Of a stretch of 64,000 nt of DNA, positions 31,020-39,726 are shown in pieces. Location of the stretch: the NCBI RefSeq assembly GCF_001590835.1, contig NZ_LTAQ01000004.1, positions 56,097-120,096 on the forward strand, written 5' to 3'. The DNA is from Bacillus gaemokensis. GTDB taxonomy: Bacteria > Bacillota > Bacilli > Bacillales > Bacillaceae_G. The notes beneath the pieces were generated by a model. The model searched no databases. It saw nothing but the letters and a program-made list of their open reading frames with translations, and was not told the origin of the DNA. Both the position numbers and the translations under genes were made by a program. Numbering within the stretch: the first letter of the stretch is position 1; each line of letters starts with the position of its first letter.

Positions 31020-32063
31020 ATGTCAGCAGTTAAATCTTATGATAGTTTGGAAGTCGCAGAGGTTCTTCCATTACATAACATGGATGTTCAAGAAGTTTAT
31101 GAAGCTTTCTTGAGCGAGCATTATCGCAACTCTGAGAGAACAGCAGGGGAATACAAGTCTCGTGTCGAGGAATTCTTCATGCTAACTCTTGGTAAAGAGA
31201 TGAAATTTGTTACAGTTGATGATATTAAATCAGTCAAGAACAAGGATGTTCAAACTAAATTCGTTGATGTTCTAATTGAAAGAGGGAACACAGCAGGAAC
31301 GATTAAGACCAAGCTACATAGTGTCTCAAGCTTCTACAATGCTCTTCTTAAGAATGAAGTTTCAGTTAATCCAAGAGCATTAGATATTAAGCTTAAGAAG
31401 AGTACGAAGCATCATGAGGCACTTTCCTTGCAAGAGTATCTGAATTTACTGGAGTTTATGAAAGAAGAGTCTGATGGGTTGGAGAAGTATCTATATTCAA
31501 AGACTCTCTTTCATACTGGTGGTCGTAAAACAGCTACACTATACTTCTCATGGGACAAGATTACCCAGAAGAAAGATATTGGTACTGGTCAAATGGTCTG
31601 GGTTATTGATTTCGTAGGTAAAGGTAGCAAGGATACAGAGAGACCAATCTCTGACGAATTCTACAATGAATTGAAACAGTTAGATAATGGACAGGAGAAT
31701 GTGTTCTCAATGCTGTCTAGTAGTGAAGGTGCTTATAAGCGCTATGAAAGAAGCTTGAAGAAGTATGCGAAGATGATTGGCAAGAATATATCTATCCATA
31801 CTATGAAAGCTACTGCAATTACAATTGGATACCAGTTAACAAAGGATATAAACCTGTGCAAGCAATTAGGCGCTCATAGTTCCATGGCTACTACAGAGAT
31901 TTATATCAAGGAAGAGAAGTCCTATGTTAACCAACTAAGCTACAATATGAGTAGGGATATTGACGAGTCTATTCTAGATGAACTGTCTCATGAGGAGCTA
32001 TTGTCATTCATTAAAGACAATGAAGATATTAAGATGAGTATCTTGATGCGGTTGGGAAGATAG
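31020..32063 (+). CDS. Tyrosine recombinase (XerD/integrase family)
   Basis: 347 residues from ATG 31020 (GAAGGGA upstream). N-terminal SAM-like core-binding domain (about 25-110) and catalytic domain with R in TGGRKTATLYFSW, K in VGKGSKDTERPI, H in IHTMKAT (H-x-x-K rather than the usual H-x-x-R), second H in LGAHSSMATTEIY and nucleophile Tyr. Substitution at the second Arg may alter activity. Could act in genome dimer resolution, integration, or regulation; the SPbeta neighbourhood yopP-yopQ-yopR has a similar order. Confidence 0.85.
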   Translation: MSAVKSYDSLEVAEVLPLHNMDVQEVYEAFLSEHYRNSERTAGEYKSRVEEFFMLTLGKEMKFVTVDDIKSVKNKDVQTKFVDVLIERGNTAGTIKTKLHSVSSFYNALLKNEVSVNPRALDIKLKKSTKHHEALSLQEYLNLLEFMKEESDGLEKYLYSKTLFHTGGRKTATLYFSWDKITQKKDIGTGQMVWVIDFVGKGSKDTERPISDEFYNELKQLDNGQENVFSMLSSSEGAYKRYERSLKKYAKMIGKNISIHTMKATAITIGYQLTKDINLCKQLGAHSSMATTEIYIKEEKSYVNQLSYNMSRDIDESILDELSHEELLSFIKDNEDIKMSILMRLGR

Positions 32064-32090
32064 CGCTCAATCGCATCGTATCGAAATGTT

Positions 32091-32140
32091 AAACAAAATC
32101 ATTAAAATATGTTGACTTATGATGGTAATGCATTTATAAT
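32091..32140 (+). promoter_or_regulatory. Promoter with operator
   Basis: AAACAAAATCATT (32091-32103) upstream of TTGACT (32112-32117), 17-bp spacer, TATAAT (32135-32140). A further copy of the element, AAGCAAAACCATT, is at about 32154-32166. Confidence 0.8.
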
Positions 32141-32226
32141 CTTAATTAAGAGTTAAGCAAAACCATTAATAAAAATAAGGATTCCGTGTTGGGGAATGCG
32201 GAATCTTAAATAATGGAGGTAATTTA

Positions 32227-32307
32227 ATGAACTGCAATGGTGCATTACGTACAGGGAGAGTAAAAGAATATGAGAGATATGTTAAATCTACAGGCTTTAA
32301 AACATAG
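32227..32307 (+). CDS. Leader peptide overlapping the next gene
   Basis: 26 codons from ATG 32227 with GGAGGT upstream to TAG 32307, overlapping the start of 32270-32722 in another frame. The ribosome-binding site of the next gene is inside this frame, so translation may be coupled. Confidence 0.45.
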   Translation: MNCNGALRTGRVKEYERYVKSTGFKT

Positions 32308-32722
32308 TAAGAAAACTAAGCATCAAACTATTTACGAAAAAGCACATCGAATGATGTCACAAGGTTGGGAAACTAAGGAACTAACAGAAGAGGAGATTCT
32401 AGAGATTGCTTCTAAATATCCTACACTGAAGGTCAAGGTTCTTGTGGGAGGAACTACGATAGTAAGAAGTAAGAAGGATACTTGGGTAATTAGAGACGAG
32501 GCTCGCTTCTATACTTTATACCATCAAGGTTTATCATTCGTAAAAGGTAAAACAAGAGAGAGATACCATGTGCAAGATGTCTTCTACGATATGGAGTTTA
32601 TCTTTGCCAGTATCATTAGCCACGATGACTATGCTTTGGGGATTGCATCAAGAACCACGGCAGAGATACTGGAGATAATTGAACAGAGTAATGTTAATCA
32701 AAGTTCAGTTGTTAGCGTTTGA
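32270..32722 (+). CDS. Hypothetical protein between the recombinase and repressor-like genes
   Basis: 150 residues, GGGAGAG upstream. Basic N-terminus (LKHSKKTKHQ), then a beta-rich core (LKVKVLVGGTTIVRSKKD). No family recognised. Position corresponds to YopQ in SPbeta, but I see no support for homology. Confidence 0.65.
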   Translation: MRDMLNLQALKHSKKTKHQTIYEKAHRMMSQGWETKELTEEEILEIASKYPTLKVKVLVGGTTIVRSKKDTWVIRDEARFYTLYHQGLSFVKGKTRERYHVQDVFYDMEFIFASIISHDDYALGIASRTTAEILEIIEQSNVNQSSVVSV

Positions 32723-32758
32723 TTATTAAATAAAACAATTGCAATTTAATGTAAAAGC

Positions 32759-32790
32759 CGTCAAAGCCTTTAGTATCAAGCTTTGGCGGT
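32759..32790 (+). terminator. Stable hairpin after 32270-32722
   Basis: Ten-pair stem CCGTCAAAGC/GCTTTGGCGG with 12-base loop; no T-run, so it is a weak terminator or RNA-stabilising element. An operator variant lies just before it (AAATAAAACAATT, 32728-32740). Confidence 0.5.
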
Positions 32791-32806
32791 GATTAAAAAA
32801 ATATTA

Positions 32807-32856
32807 AACAAAAGTATTGAAAAATACTTGCAATCGTTAAACAAATGCATTAAGAT
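32807..32856 (+). promoter_or_regulatory. Promoter of the repressor-like gene with two variant operators
   Basis: Variants AAACAAAAGTATT (32807-32819) and AAACAAATGCATT (32839-32851) flank TTGCAA (32828-32833), 17 bp, TAAGAT (32851-32856). Arrangement suggests autoregulation with weaker sites. Confidence 0.75.
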
Positions 32857-32942
32857 AGGCTTATAGATAGGAAGTACATACATAGAGATAGGTAAAATAG
32901 TAAATAGTATTTAAAACCAAGTTATGAAGGAGATTGTGTGAG

Positions 32943-34163
32943 ATGAGACGTATGGACGTGAATGTAAAGAGGGAGTTAGGTCAAGTATTAACGGCTTTGA
33001 ATATGGGTGTTTTAGTAGGCACTAAGGAAGAGATTGCTGAAGGTCTTGTAAGAACTATTGGAAGACAATCTGTTGTAGAAATCTTTGATAATCAGAATAT
33101 CGATGAATTAGAAAATCTAGAAATCAGAAAGCAAAAAGCTGTTTTCAATAAACTATATGCTTTCTCTAAGAAGGAAACATTGAATCCATTCAGAATCTTC
33201 TTATGGGAAATTACAGAAGGATTTTATAACGAATCATTTAAAGTAACTTTCATCGAATCGATGATTAACGAATATACGGAAGAATCAATAAAGAACATTG
33301 CTATTATCTTTGATAGAACAGCTTCTGTAGAAGAGAAGCTAGGTAAAGACCTGTATGACTTTGATACAGATGAATTAACAGAAGCTTTCGTAGCTTTAAA
33401 ATCTAAAACCGTAAGAAGCTTACAGAACTATGTGTCTAAGATTAAACAATACGTTGATTTCGCTCTTAAACAAGGAGTGACAGCATATAACTTTAACCAT
33501 GCAACATCTTATAATACGCAGAAGAAAATCGAGAAGTACGTTGATGAAGAGGCGAACATGATTTTCGATATGGAAGAGATTATGGATATGGCAGAGTATT
33601 CAGATAATGCTCAAGATGGCGTAATACTCGCTCTAACATTTGATGGCGTAAGCTTTAAGGATAACTACACTGAATTAGTTGAGTTAACGGAAAAGCAAGT
33701 TGACTTCGAGAATAGCGTAATCAATCTTCCAGAAAGAACTGAGGGAGATAGGAAAGTTGAAGCAAGAACTGTTCCAATGAGTGCGAAAACAAGAATGCTT
33801 GTGAAACGTGCTATTGAAGATGGGGAGTATGTAAGTATCACAGGAGAGAAGTCTCGTACATATAAATTAGCTGAATCTAACCATATCCTTCGTGGAGTGC
33901 GTAAGGGTAGAGAGAAGATTAACTGGAGAAATATTAACCAACGTATCCTTCGTATTGCAGATGTTGAGGCTAAAGAAAATCTAAATGCAACAACAATTTC
34001 TTATAGTGGACAAGTATACTACGCATACCAATTAATCAGAAATGGAATGAATACTGATAAAGCTGTAGATATGATTCTAAATAGATTTGGATTAGCAGTT
34101 AATACATCTTCTAGATTTTACTTAAAAAATAGAATTGAACAATATATAAATAATTTAGCATAA
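32943..34163 (+). CDS. Recombinase-fold protein resembling the SPbeta master repressor YopR/MrpR
   Basis: 406 residues from ATG 32943 (AGGAG 10 bases upstream). N-terminal half is a core-binding-like helical domain (FDTDELTEAFVALKSKTVRS, then LQNYVSKIKQYVDFALKQG); the C-terminal half has an integrase-like layout (LPERTEGDRKVEARTVPMSA) but without clear catalytic R/H/Y residues, ending YQLIRNGMNTDKAVDMI. In SPbeta, YopR (MrpR) is a repressor with a degenerate tyrosine-recombinase fold that binds elements spread through the genome. This gene could play that part for the AAACAAAACCATT sites; unproven. Confidence 0.6.
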   Translation: MRRMDVNVKRELGQVLTALNMGVLVGTKEEIAEGLVRTIGRQSVVEIFDNQNIDELENLEIRKQKAVFNKLYAFSKKETLNPFRIFLWEITEGFYNESFKVTFIESMINEYTEESIKNIAIIFDRTASVEEKLGKDLYDFDTDELTEAFVALKSKTVRSLQNYVSKIKQYVDFALKQGVTAYNFNHATSYNTQKKIEKYVDEEANMIFDMEEIMDMAEYSDNAQDGVILALTFDGVSFKDNYTELVELTEKQVDFENSVINLPERTEGDRKVEARTVPMSAKTRMLVKRAIEDGEYVSITGEKSRTYKLAESNHILRGVRKGREKINWRNINQRILRIADVEAKENLNATTISYSGQVYYAYQLIRNGMNTDKAVDMILNRFGLAVNTSSRFYLKNRIEQYINNLA

Positions 34164-34247
34164 CATAACTTAATTTAGTCTAACTTAACTTTATAGATAA
34201 TCTAAAAATAATACGCTTGACATATATTGTGATTAATAAATAAAGAA

Positions 34248-34280
34248 CTCAATCAACTTGCAAGAACAAGGTTGATTGAG
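34248..34280. terminator. Bidirectional hairpin between convergent genes
   Basis: Perfect 10-bp stem CTCAATCAAC/GTTGATTGAG, 13-base loop, A/T-rich flanks both sides. Confidence 0.75.
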
Positions 34281-34295
34281 AATAAAGATTCTATG

Positions 34296-34766
34296 CTACC
34301 AGACGAACCATCCCTTAAGACGATTAAATATGTTAACGTCTATAGCAAGGGCAGATAAGACAAGCATTATTCCAGATAGTGCAAAAAGGACAATAAGAAC
34401 CACTATGCATATAGTTATAGCTCTTACTCTCCTTTGACTATGTTTTTCGATAAACTTATCTTTACCTCTGTCGAAAAAACATAGGACTATAATATCAAAA
34501 AATTGCATGGTGGTAACAGGTCTAACAATAAACCATTTTTTATCGCCATGTATAAATCTCATGATTGTTCCTTTTGGAATATCGTAATCAAATTTAATCT
34601 TACGCTTGAGTAAATATATGAAAAGCCAAGCGGAAAATAATATACCTAATCCAAAGAAAGCGAAGGCGATTATCATATGGTCTGTAAAATGTTCCCAAAA
34701 TTCATTATTTTCGAGCATGAGGTTTAGTTCACGTATACAGCGTTCCAACTGTTCCGATTCGTTCAT
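34296..34766 (-). CDS. Two-transmembrane hypothetical protein
   Basis: 156 residues from ATG 34766 with GGGAGG upstream. Two hydrophobic segments: IIAFAFFGLGILFSAWLFIY and ITICIVVLIVLFALSGIMLV. Cytoplasmic loop about 60 residues. Co-transcribed with an XRE regulator upstream. Possibly a superinfection or immunity membrane protein; unknown. Confidence 0.7.
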   Translation of the reverse strand: MNESEQLERCIRELNLMLENNEFWEHFTDHMIIAFAFFGLGILFSAWLFIYLLKRKIKFDYDIPKGTIMRFIHGDKKWFIVRPVTTMQFFDIIVLCFFDRGKDKFIEKHSQRRVRAITICIVVLIVLFALSGIMLVLSALAIDVNIFNRLKGWFVW

Positions 34767-34792
34767 ATGAATCCTCCCTTATATATTTGAGC

Positions 34793-35161
34793 TTATTCTT
34801 CTTCAAGTAATTTCTTATACCAGTAAACAGTCTTTTTCAAGAACTCTTCTTTCTTTTCTTCACTGAGTTCTTTGTTACTGGTAATCTGAGAAATTGACTT
34901 AGATAGTATAGGATGAGATTCTAATGCTTGTCTAGTGGATAAAGGTATTTTTCCAAAACATTCAAATAAGCGGTCTTCATTCAGCCCTAGAACTTTTGCG
35001 AGATTGACAATGATATCATCAGAGGGATTTGAATTTTCTCCCTTCTCTAACTTAGATATATAATTAATAGAAACGCCGACCATTTTAGAAGTTGTTTCCA
35101 GTGTGTACTTCTTCTCTAATCTTTTTAATCTGAGTAGGTCTCCAGTATTGTTGTTTTCCAT
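34793..35161 (-). CDS. XRE-family transcriptional regulator
   Basis: 122 residues. N-terminal HTH (TLETTSKMVGVSINYISKLE, then KGENSNPSDD) is typical of XRE/SinR repressors; C-terminal helices likely dimerise. Leftward island in an otherwise rightward region, suggesting a lysogeny-expressed unit. The palindromes upstream (35251-35311) are probable operators. Confidence 0.88.
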   Translation of the reverse strand: MENNNTGDLLRLKRLEKKYTLETTSKMVGVSINYISKLEKGENSNPSDDIIVNLAKVLGLNEDRLFECFGKIPLSTRQALESHPILSKSISQITSNKELSEEKKEEFLKKTVYWYKKLLEEE

Positions 35162-35614
35162 ACAACCACCTTCGTATAATTAGTTTAGTTGATTAAGTAC
35201 CAAGTTAAGCACCAATTATCATGATAACACAATGTTTAGACTACTTACACTCTGACTTGAAATTTTAAAGTCAGAGTTGAAAAAAGTCTTGATTTCAACT
35301 CTAAGTTGAAATACAATAATAAAGTCGTAACATTTGTAACATAATTGAAAAACAGGAAATACATACAAGATGAATCCGCACTGTGCCAACATTGACACGG
35401 AGGGCAGATGGTAAAACATCAAGAGGTAAATGGCAAAAAATTCTTGAAGTAAAGAGAAAAATAATATACTTCGAATTCGAGATTTTTTTTGGTCGAGAAA
35501 TCGAACGTATGTACTCTTAAAGTATAAAATGGCAAAAAAATTATGAAGTACAGCCTTGTCAATAGATATGGCGAAAACATAAAAAACTTAATAAGTAGGG
35601 GGAAGTTAGTTACT
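35162..35614. promoter_or_regulatory. Divergent control region
   Basis: No gene. ACTCTGACTT/AAGTCAGAGT (35250-35276) and TTTCAACTCTAAGTTGAAA (35293-35311) are palindromes; both contain an (A)GTTGAA or ACTC core and suit XRE binding. A further inverted sequence CTTCGAATTCGAG is near 35468. Weak promoters both ways. Confidence 0.5.
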
Positions 35615-36100
35615 ATGCGTAAATTTACTATCAACCAAGTGTCAAACATGAGAGGATTCGATGCGTTAACGCAGGGAGAAGCTTCTATTGAAGAGATGCT
35701 CCTGCATAATTGCAATGAATTAAAAAACACTCGTAGAGGATTTAATGTAACAAGAATTGATGTGCTTGCTTCAACAGAAGATTCGCTTATTACAAAGTGG
35801 GTTGAAATGTGCTTGAAGTTAACACCAGAAGAACTGAAGGACGACTACGTTAAAAAGGCTTTACGTTTTATGGCAGAAAAAATTCTACGTGACCATTGCA
35901 CCGAACAAATGGCTGACACGTTTAGAGAGAATATAGTTAATCGATATAATATTCTTGGACAAGATATTCAAAAGGTTGTTCATTCTATTTCGAAGTATTT
36001 AAAATGTGGAAGAGTAGTTCCTGTTGCACAATCATATAGAGAAGCGCTTGAAGAACTATCGGAAGGAGTTGTTATTTACGATGAGCCAAAAAATCACTAA
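35615..36100 (+). CDS. Hypothetical protein
   Basis: 161 residues from ATG 35615 with GGGGGA 13 bases upstream; the frame extends 5' but without a site. Helical, with a central LTPEELKDDYVKKALRFMAE. Overlaps the next gene by 20 bp. Unknown. Confidence 0.65.
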   Translation: MRKFTINQVSNMRGFDALTQGEASIEEMLLHNCNELKNTRRGFNVTRIDVLASTEDSLITKWVEMCLKLTPEELKDDYVKKALRFMAEKILRDHCTEQMADTFRENIVNRYNILGQDIQKVVHSISKYLKCGRVVPVAQSYREALEELSEGVVIYDEPKNH

Positions 36101-36350
36101 TCACGAAGATATGCAATCTTTGGAAAAAATTGAAGAGGTCATCATATCATTAGAACTTTCAACGCAAAAGTCTCTTTCTCTCATCGCCCTTAGCGTTGAT
36201 AGAAAAGAAGCGTTTGCAGAATCGTTTAATCTTATTGATGAGACTGAACAGATTCTCTCTGGTATTAAAGATTCATTAATCAGAACCATTGCAAAAGAGA
36301 AGATTCTTGATGCTACAGAAAGTTTTCAGTCAAAGATGCATCAAGTATAG
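36081..36350 (+). CDS. Hypothetical small helical protein
   Basis: 89 residues from ATG 36081, GGAAGGAG upstream, overlapping the previous gene. Largely helical and acidic. Probably works with its neighbour. Confidence 0.6.
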   Translation: MSQKITNHEDMQSLEKIEEVIISLELSTQKSLSLIALSVDRKEAFAESFNLIDETEQILSGIKDSLIRTIAKEKILDATESFQSKMHQV

Positions 36351-36499
36351 TACAAATGCGGTAAGCGTATACAATTCTGTCTACTTGAGTATATCACAGT
36401 ATTGCTAAATTGGGTAATTATTCCTAGATGAATATTATGATTTAACGATTTTGTTATATTTGTAATGATTCTGTAATATTAAAAAAATGGAGGTTTATT

Positions 36500-37831
36500 A
36501 TGACTACAATAGTTGAAGTTGCAAAAATTATTGAAAGTATTGGAGCAACCAGTGGTAAGAAAGCTAAGAAAGAGATTCTAACAAATCACAAGGATAATGA
36601 GATGCTGTGCAAAGTTTTAAATCACCTCTATAACCCTTATGTGAAAACTAATATAGCCCAGAAGAAACTAGCGAAAGAGGTTGTAGTCGCCACAAGTCAG
36701 CGTCCTTTATTGGATGTGTATGACTACATGGACTACTTGAGTAGCTCTACTGGAAAAGATGAGAACATTGCTGTAGTTCAAGCATTTATAACATCGCAAC
36801 CAGAAGAGGTTCGTTGGTTGCTAGAAGCAATGGCGATTAAAAAGCTTACGATTGGCGCTACAGGTAGTTCAATTAATGAAGCATTTGGATATGCATTCAT
36901 ACCAAGTTTTGAATTAATGCTTGCTGAGAAATACATTGAAGTCAAGCGTGTAAAAGGTGAGTTCAAGGTTTATGAACACTGGAAGAAGTATATTGGAAAA
37001 CGTGTTATTGCAACGAAGAAATTAGATGGAAACAGAGCATGTATATTTGTTCGTGATAATGGAGTAATTGAAATATTCTCTCGTGAAGGTCACTTGCTAG
37101 AAGGATATGTTGAAATTAAAGAGGCGTTCGCACAGTTCCCTAAAGGACAGGTTTATGACGGAGAACTTCTTGCAACAAATGAAGAAGGTTTAAATTCAAA
37201 AGACTTGTACAAGAAGACATCTAGTATCATGAGAAAGAAAGGTGTCAAGAAAGGATTGGAGTTCCACGCATTCGATTTACTGCCTATTGAGAAGTTTGAA
37301 CAAGGTGGATTTGAAGTAAGCTGTGAGAAGCGTAAAGAAGCGCTTGGATTAGTTGTTGGCACACAGAATCACGAGTTGGTCAAGTATGTAGAACCATTGT
37401 ACATTGGCGAGTTCGATAAAGAGATTATTGATGGTCTTGCTGATGTTGCTAAAGCTAATGGCGAAGAAGGTATCATGGTTCAATTAGCAGACGTAGGATA
37501 TGCTTGTAAGCGTACATTTGATATCCTTAAGGTTAAATCATTTGAATCTGCTGACTTACGATGCTTGGGCATCTACGAAGGTAAGAGTGGTAGAAATATC
37601 GGTAGTCTTGGTGGCTTTGTATTAGACTTCCATGGCAATCGTGTAAACGTGGGTAGCGGTATTCCACATGAAATACGAGATGCTATTTGGAAGAATCCAG
37701 ATTTAGCATTAAACAAAATCATCGAAATACAATACTTCGAAGCGTTTGAAGAGGAAGATGGTACGCTTGACCTGCGATTCGCATCTTTCAAAACAATCCG
37801 TGAAGACAAGACAGAGCCAAGTTACTATTGA
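36500..37831 (+). CDS. ATP-dependent DNA ligase
   Basis: 443 residues, GGAGGT upstream. Motif I KLDGNRACIF (adenylated Lys about 177), motif III VYDGELLA, motif IV GLEFHAFDLL, motif V GEEGIMVQ and KVKSFESADL are visible. It seals nicks using ATP; hosts of this type use NAD-dependent LigA, so the phage brings its own. Part of the replication gene block. Confidence 0.92.
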   Translation: MTTIVEVAKIIESIGATSGKKAKKEILTNHKDNEMLCKVLNHLYNPYVKTNIAQKKLAKEVVVATSQRPLLDVYDYMDYLSSSTGKDENIAVVQAFITSQPEEVRWLLEAMAIKKLTIGATGSSINEAFGYAFIPSFELMLAEKYIEVKRVKGEFKVYEHWKKYIGKRVIATKKLDGNRACIFVRDNGVIEIFSREGHLLEGYVEIKEAFAQFPKGQVYDGELLATNEEGLNSKDLYKKTSSIMRKKGVKKGLEFHAFDLLPIEKFEQGGFEVSCEKRKEALGLVVGTQNHELVKYVEPLYIGEFDKEIIDGLADVAKANGEEGIMVQLADVGYACKRTFDILKVKSFESADLRCLGIYEGKSGRNIGSLGGFVLDFHGNRVNVGSGIPHEIRDAIWKNPDLALNKIIEIQYFEAFEEEDGTLDLRFASFKTIREDKTEPSYY

Positions 37832-37839
37832 TGTTCGCA

Positions 37840-37870
37840 CTTGGGAGGAGTGTAATATTCTCTTCCCAAG
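37840..37870 (+). terminator. Hairpin after the ligase gene
   Basis: CTTGGGAGGAG/CTCTTCCCAAG with 9-base loop; no T-run. Confidence 0.5.
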
Positions 37871-37887
37871 ACTGTAACACAACTGTA

Positions 37888-37917
37888 AAACAAAACCATT
37901 GCAATTTATGTTACAAT
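37888..37917 (+). promoter_or_regulatory. Operator copy with a nearby -10 sequence
   Basis: AAACAAAACCATT (37888-37900) followed by TTGCAA and TACAAT only 7 bp further, so the usual 17-bp geometry does not hold. Still an operator before 37951. Confidence 0.55.
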
Positions 37918-37950
37918 GAATTGAGCATCACAAGAAAGGAAATGATATTA

Positions 37951-38718
37951 GTGAAGAATTTAACATCAAAGGAGAGTGTTGGGAGGATAGTTCTAACTGC
38001 CAGTGTTGGTTTAACTATTGCGTGTAGTGCATTTCTATACGATAGCTACAGCATGTTAGAAGAGAGTAATAGGCAGTTAGACAAGGCGAGAATACAGATT
38101 AAAGCACAACAAACCAATTACAAGGAATTAGAGGCAAAGTTTCTTAACGTTGAATCTGAAAGCCAAAAACTATCACAGAAGCAAGAAGAGTTGCAGTCTA
38201 CTATATCTAATCTAGAAGCTGAGAAGAGCAATCTAGAGACTGAGAATGGCAACTTAAAGGGCGAGGTAGAACAGCTAAAAAAGATGAAAGCTGATGCAAA
38301 AGCAAAGGCAGAGCGAGAGCGAATACAGCAAGAGCAGAAGCAGAAGAAGCAACCGAAGCCACAGCAAACGCAACAATCGCAGGAGCAAAAGCCACAGTCC
38401 AGTAATGTTGTATCAGCAGGTTATGAGAACTGGCAAAAAGTTACTGTTGAAGCTACAGGATATTCTAACGTGGCAGATGAACTTGGTGGTGGCGACATCA
38501 CAGCAAAAGGTACAGGTGTCAGATGGGGAATCATCGCTGTAGACCCACGAGTTATTCCACTTGGCTCTAAAGTATATATCCCTGCGTTTGGTCAAACATT
38601 CGTAGCTGAAGATACTGGTGGGGCAATTAAAGGGAATCGCATAGATATCTTCTTTGACCATGGAGACAAGGCTAGGTCATGGGGAAGACGTTCTATCGAA
38701 ATCTATGTTCAAAAATAA
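37951..38718 (+). CDS. 3D-domain peptidoglycan-active protein, membrane-anchored
   Basis: 255 residues from GTG 37951 (GAAAGGA upstream). An N-terminal hydrophobic segment (IVLTASVGLTIACSAFLY), a coiled coil (about 35-120), a Gln/Lys-rich linker, and a C-terminal 3D domain with ATGYS, GVRWGIIAVDPRVIPLG, VAEDTGGAIKG and RIDIFFDH carrying the three Asp. The fold resembles the catalytic part of MltA lytic transglycosylases; it may act in lysis or wall remodelling. Confidence 0.85.
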   Translation: MKNLTSKESVGRIVLTASVGLTIACSAFLYDSYSMLEESNRQLDKARIQIKAQQTNYKELEAKFLNVESESQKLSQKQEELQSTISNLEAEKSNLETENGNLKGEVEQLKKMKADAKAKAERERIQQEQKQKKQPKPQQTQQSQEQKPQSSNVVSAGYENWQKVTVEATGYSNVADELGGGDITAKGTGVRWGIIAVDPRVIPLGSKVYIPAFGQTFVAEDTGGAIKGNRIDIFFDHGDKARSWGRRSIEIYVQK

Positions 38719-38727
38719 AATAAAAAG

Positions 38728-38753
38728 AGAGTCATTTTTCACTTGACTCTTTT
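38728..38753 (+). terminator. Terminator after the 3D-domain gene
   Basis: AGAGTCA/TGACTCT stem followed by TTT. Confidence 0.7.
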
Positions 38754-38766
38754 AAACAAAACCATT
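38754..38766 (+). promoter_or_regulatory. Operator copy AAACAAAACCATT
   Basis: Directly after the terminator and 30 bp before 38798; followed by AAAA, no -35. Confidence 0.65.
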
Positions 38767-38797
38767 AAAATAGAAAATGTAAGGGAGACAACATCAT

Positions 38798-39340
38798 ATG
38801 TTAAAGATAGCATTTAACAATTGGATAGCAGGCTCTGGTAAAGATGCTTGCGCAGATTATCTTGTAGAAAAACACGGATTTAAGAAGTATGCTCTAGCAG
38901 AAGACATTCATGGTATTGCCCACAGTATCTACGGTGTTCCAGAAGGTGAACGACCAGAAAGAGAACTGTTGTGGCACATCGGAGAATCACTTCGTGAGTA
39001 TGACATCATGGTCTGGATTAACCATACGCTACGAAAAATTAAAGCTGATGGTCACGACAGAGTGATTATCACAGATGTTAGAAAGGTTCTAGAACACGCT
39101 TATCTTAGTGAATTAGGTTGGAAAAACGTCATGATATACTGCGACCCTAAAGTAGCAATTGAACGTCTTAAACAGCGTGATGGGAAGGTTAAAGAAGAGG
39201 CTGTTATGAACAACTCTTTAGAAAACCAGTTGCGCCCATTAAAGGATTACATGAAGGTGTTCGATAACACTGATGATTTTGCAGAAACTGCCAAAGAATT
39301 GGACGCATATGTAAGATTCTTGATTGAATCTTCTAATTAA
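38798..39340 (+). CDS. Deoxynucleoside monophosphate kinase (phage type)
   Basis: 180 residues, AAGGGAG upstream. P-loop AGSGKDACADYL (about 12-23), then a lid-like Arg-rich segment and VIITDVRKVLE, characteristic of the P-loop dNMP kinases of T4 gp1 type. Phosphorylates dNMP for phage DNA synthesis. Fits the thymidine kinase at 58.9 kb. Confidence 0.8.
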   Translation: MLKIAFNNWIAGSGKDACADYLVEKHGFKKYALAEDIHGIAHSIYGVPEGERPERELLWHIGESLREYDIMVWINHTLRKIKADGHDRVIITDVRKVLEHAYLSELGWKNVMIYCDPKVAIERLKQRDGKVKEEAVMNNSLENQLRPLKDYMKVFDNTDDFAETAKELDAYVRFLIESSN

Positions 39341-39380
39341 TCAACTTTAAACAAATTCATTAAAAAGTTTCTAAAAGGTA

Positions 39381-39438
39381 TTGCAAACGAACATCCGTTC
39401 TGATATGATTAGTTCATGGAAAAACGAACCAATGTTCG
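39381..39438 (+). promoter_or_regulatory. SOS promoter with two LexA (DinR) boxes
   Basis: -35 TTGCAA (39381-39386), 17 bp, -10 TATGAT (39404-39409). CGAACATCCGTTCT (39388-39401) fills the spacer and CGAACCAATGTTCG (39425-39438) is a perfect Bacillus LexA box CGAAC-N4-GTTCG. Confidence 0.9.
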
Positions 39439-39468
39439 GTAAATAATAACAAGTGGAGGCAACAGATT

Positions 39469-39714
39469 ATGCTTATCAAGAAATATGAAAATATCAAACA
39501 AGGGTATTATACAAAAGCATTAAGATTCATCAAGGAAAAGGAAAAGAAAGTAAAATTGGTGTTAAGCTATTCTGTTGCCACAAATGGCAAGCGATGGATT
39601 GATGATAAAGGTAAAGGTCGCTTGTTCGCACTGCTTGGAAATAAGAACGACATGTTTAATGTGAAAGCACTTGTGCTTGGCAAGCTTAAGTTGAGTGTAA
39701 TGATTGGTCGATAG
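39469..39714 (+). CDS. SOS-controlled small protein
   Basis: 81 residues, TGGAGG upstream. Basic (LIKKYENIKQGYYTKALRFI, KEKEKKVK) with a central GKRWIDDKGKGRLFALLG. No family known. The two LexA boxes make DNA-damage induction likely; prophage SOS genes often inhibit division or antagonise the repressor. Confidence 0.75.
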   Translation: MLIKKYENIKQGYYTKALRFIKEKEKKVKLVLSYSVATNGKRWIDDKGKGRLFALLGNKNDMFNVKALVLGKLKLSVMIGR

Positions 39715-39726
39715 GAGGATTACAAA

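Noticed and set aside
31020-32063. Integrase with an att site nearby
   Set aside because: No repeated core or tRNA gene was found next to it; a resolvase or regulatory role is as likely.
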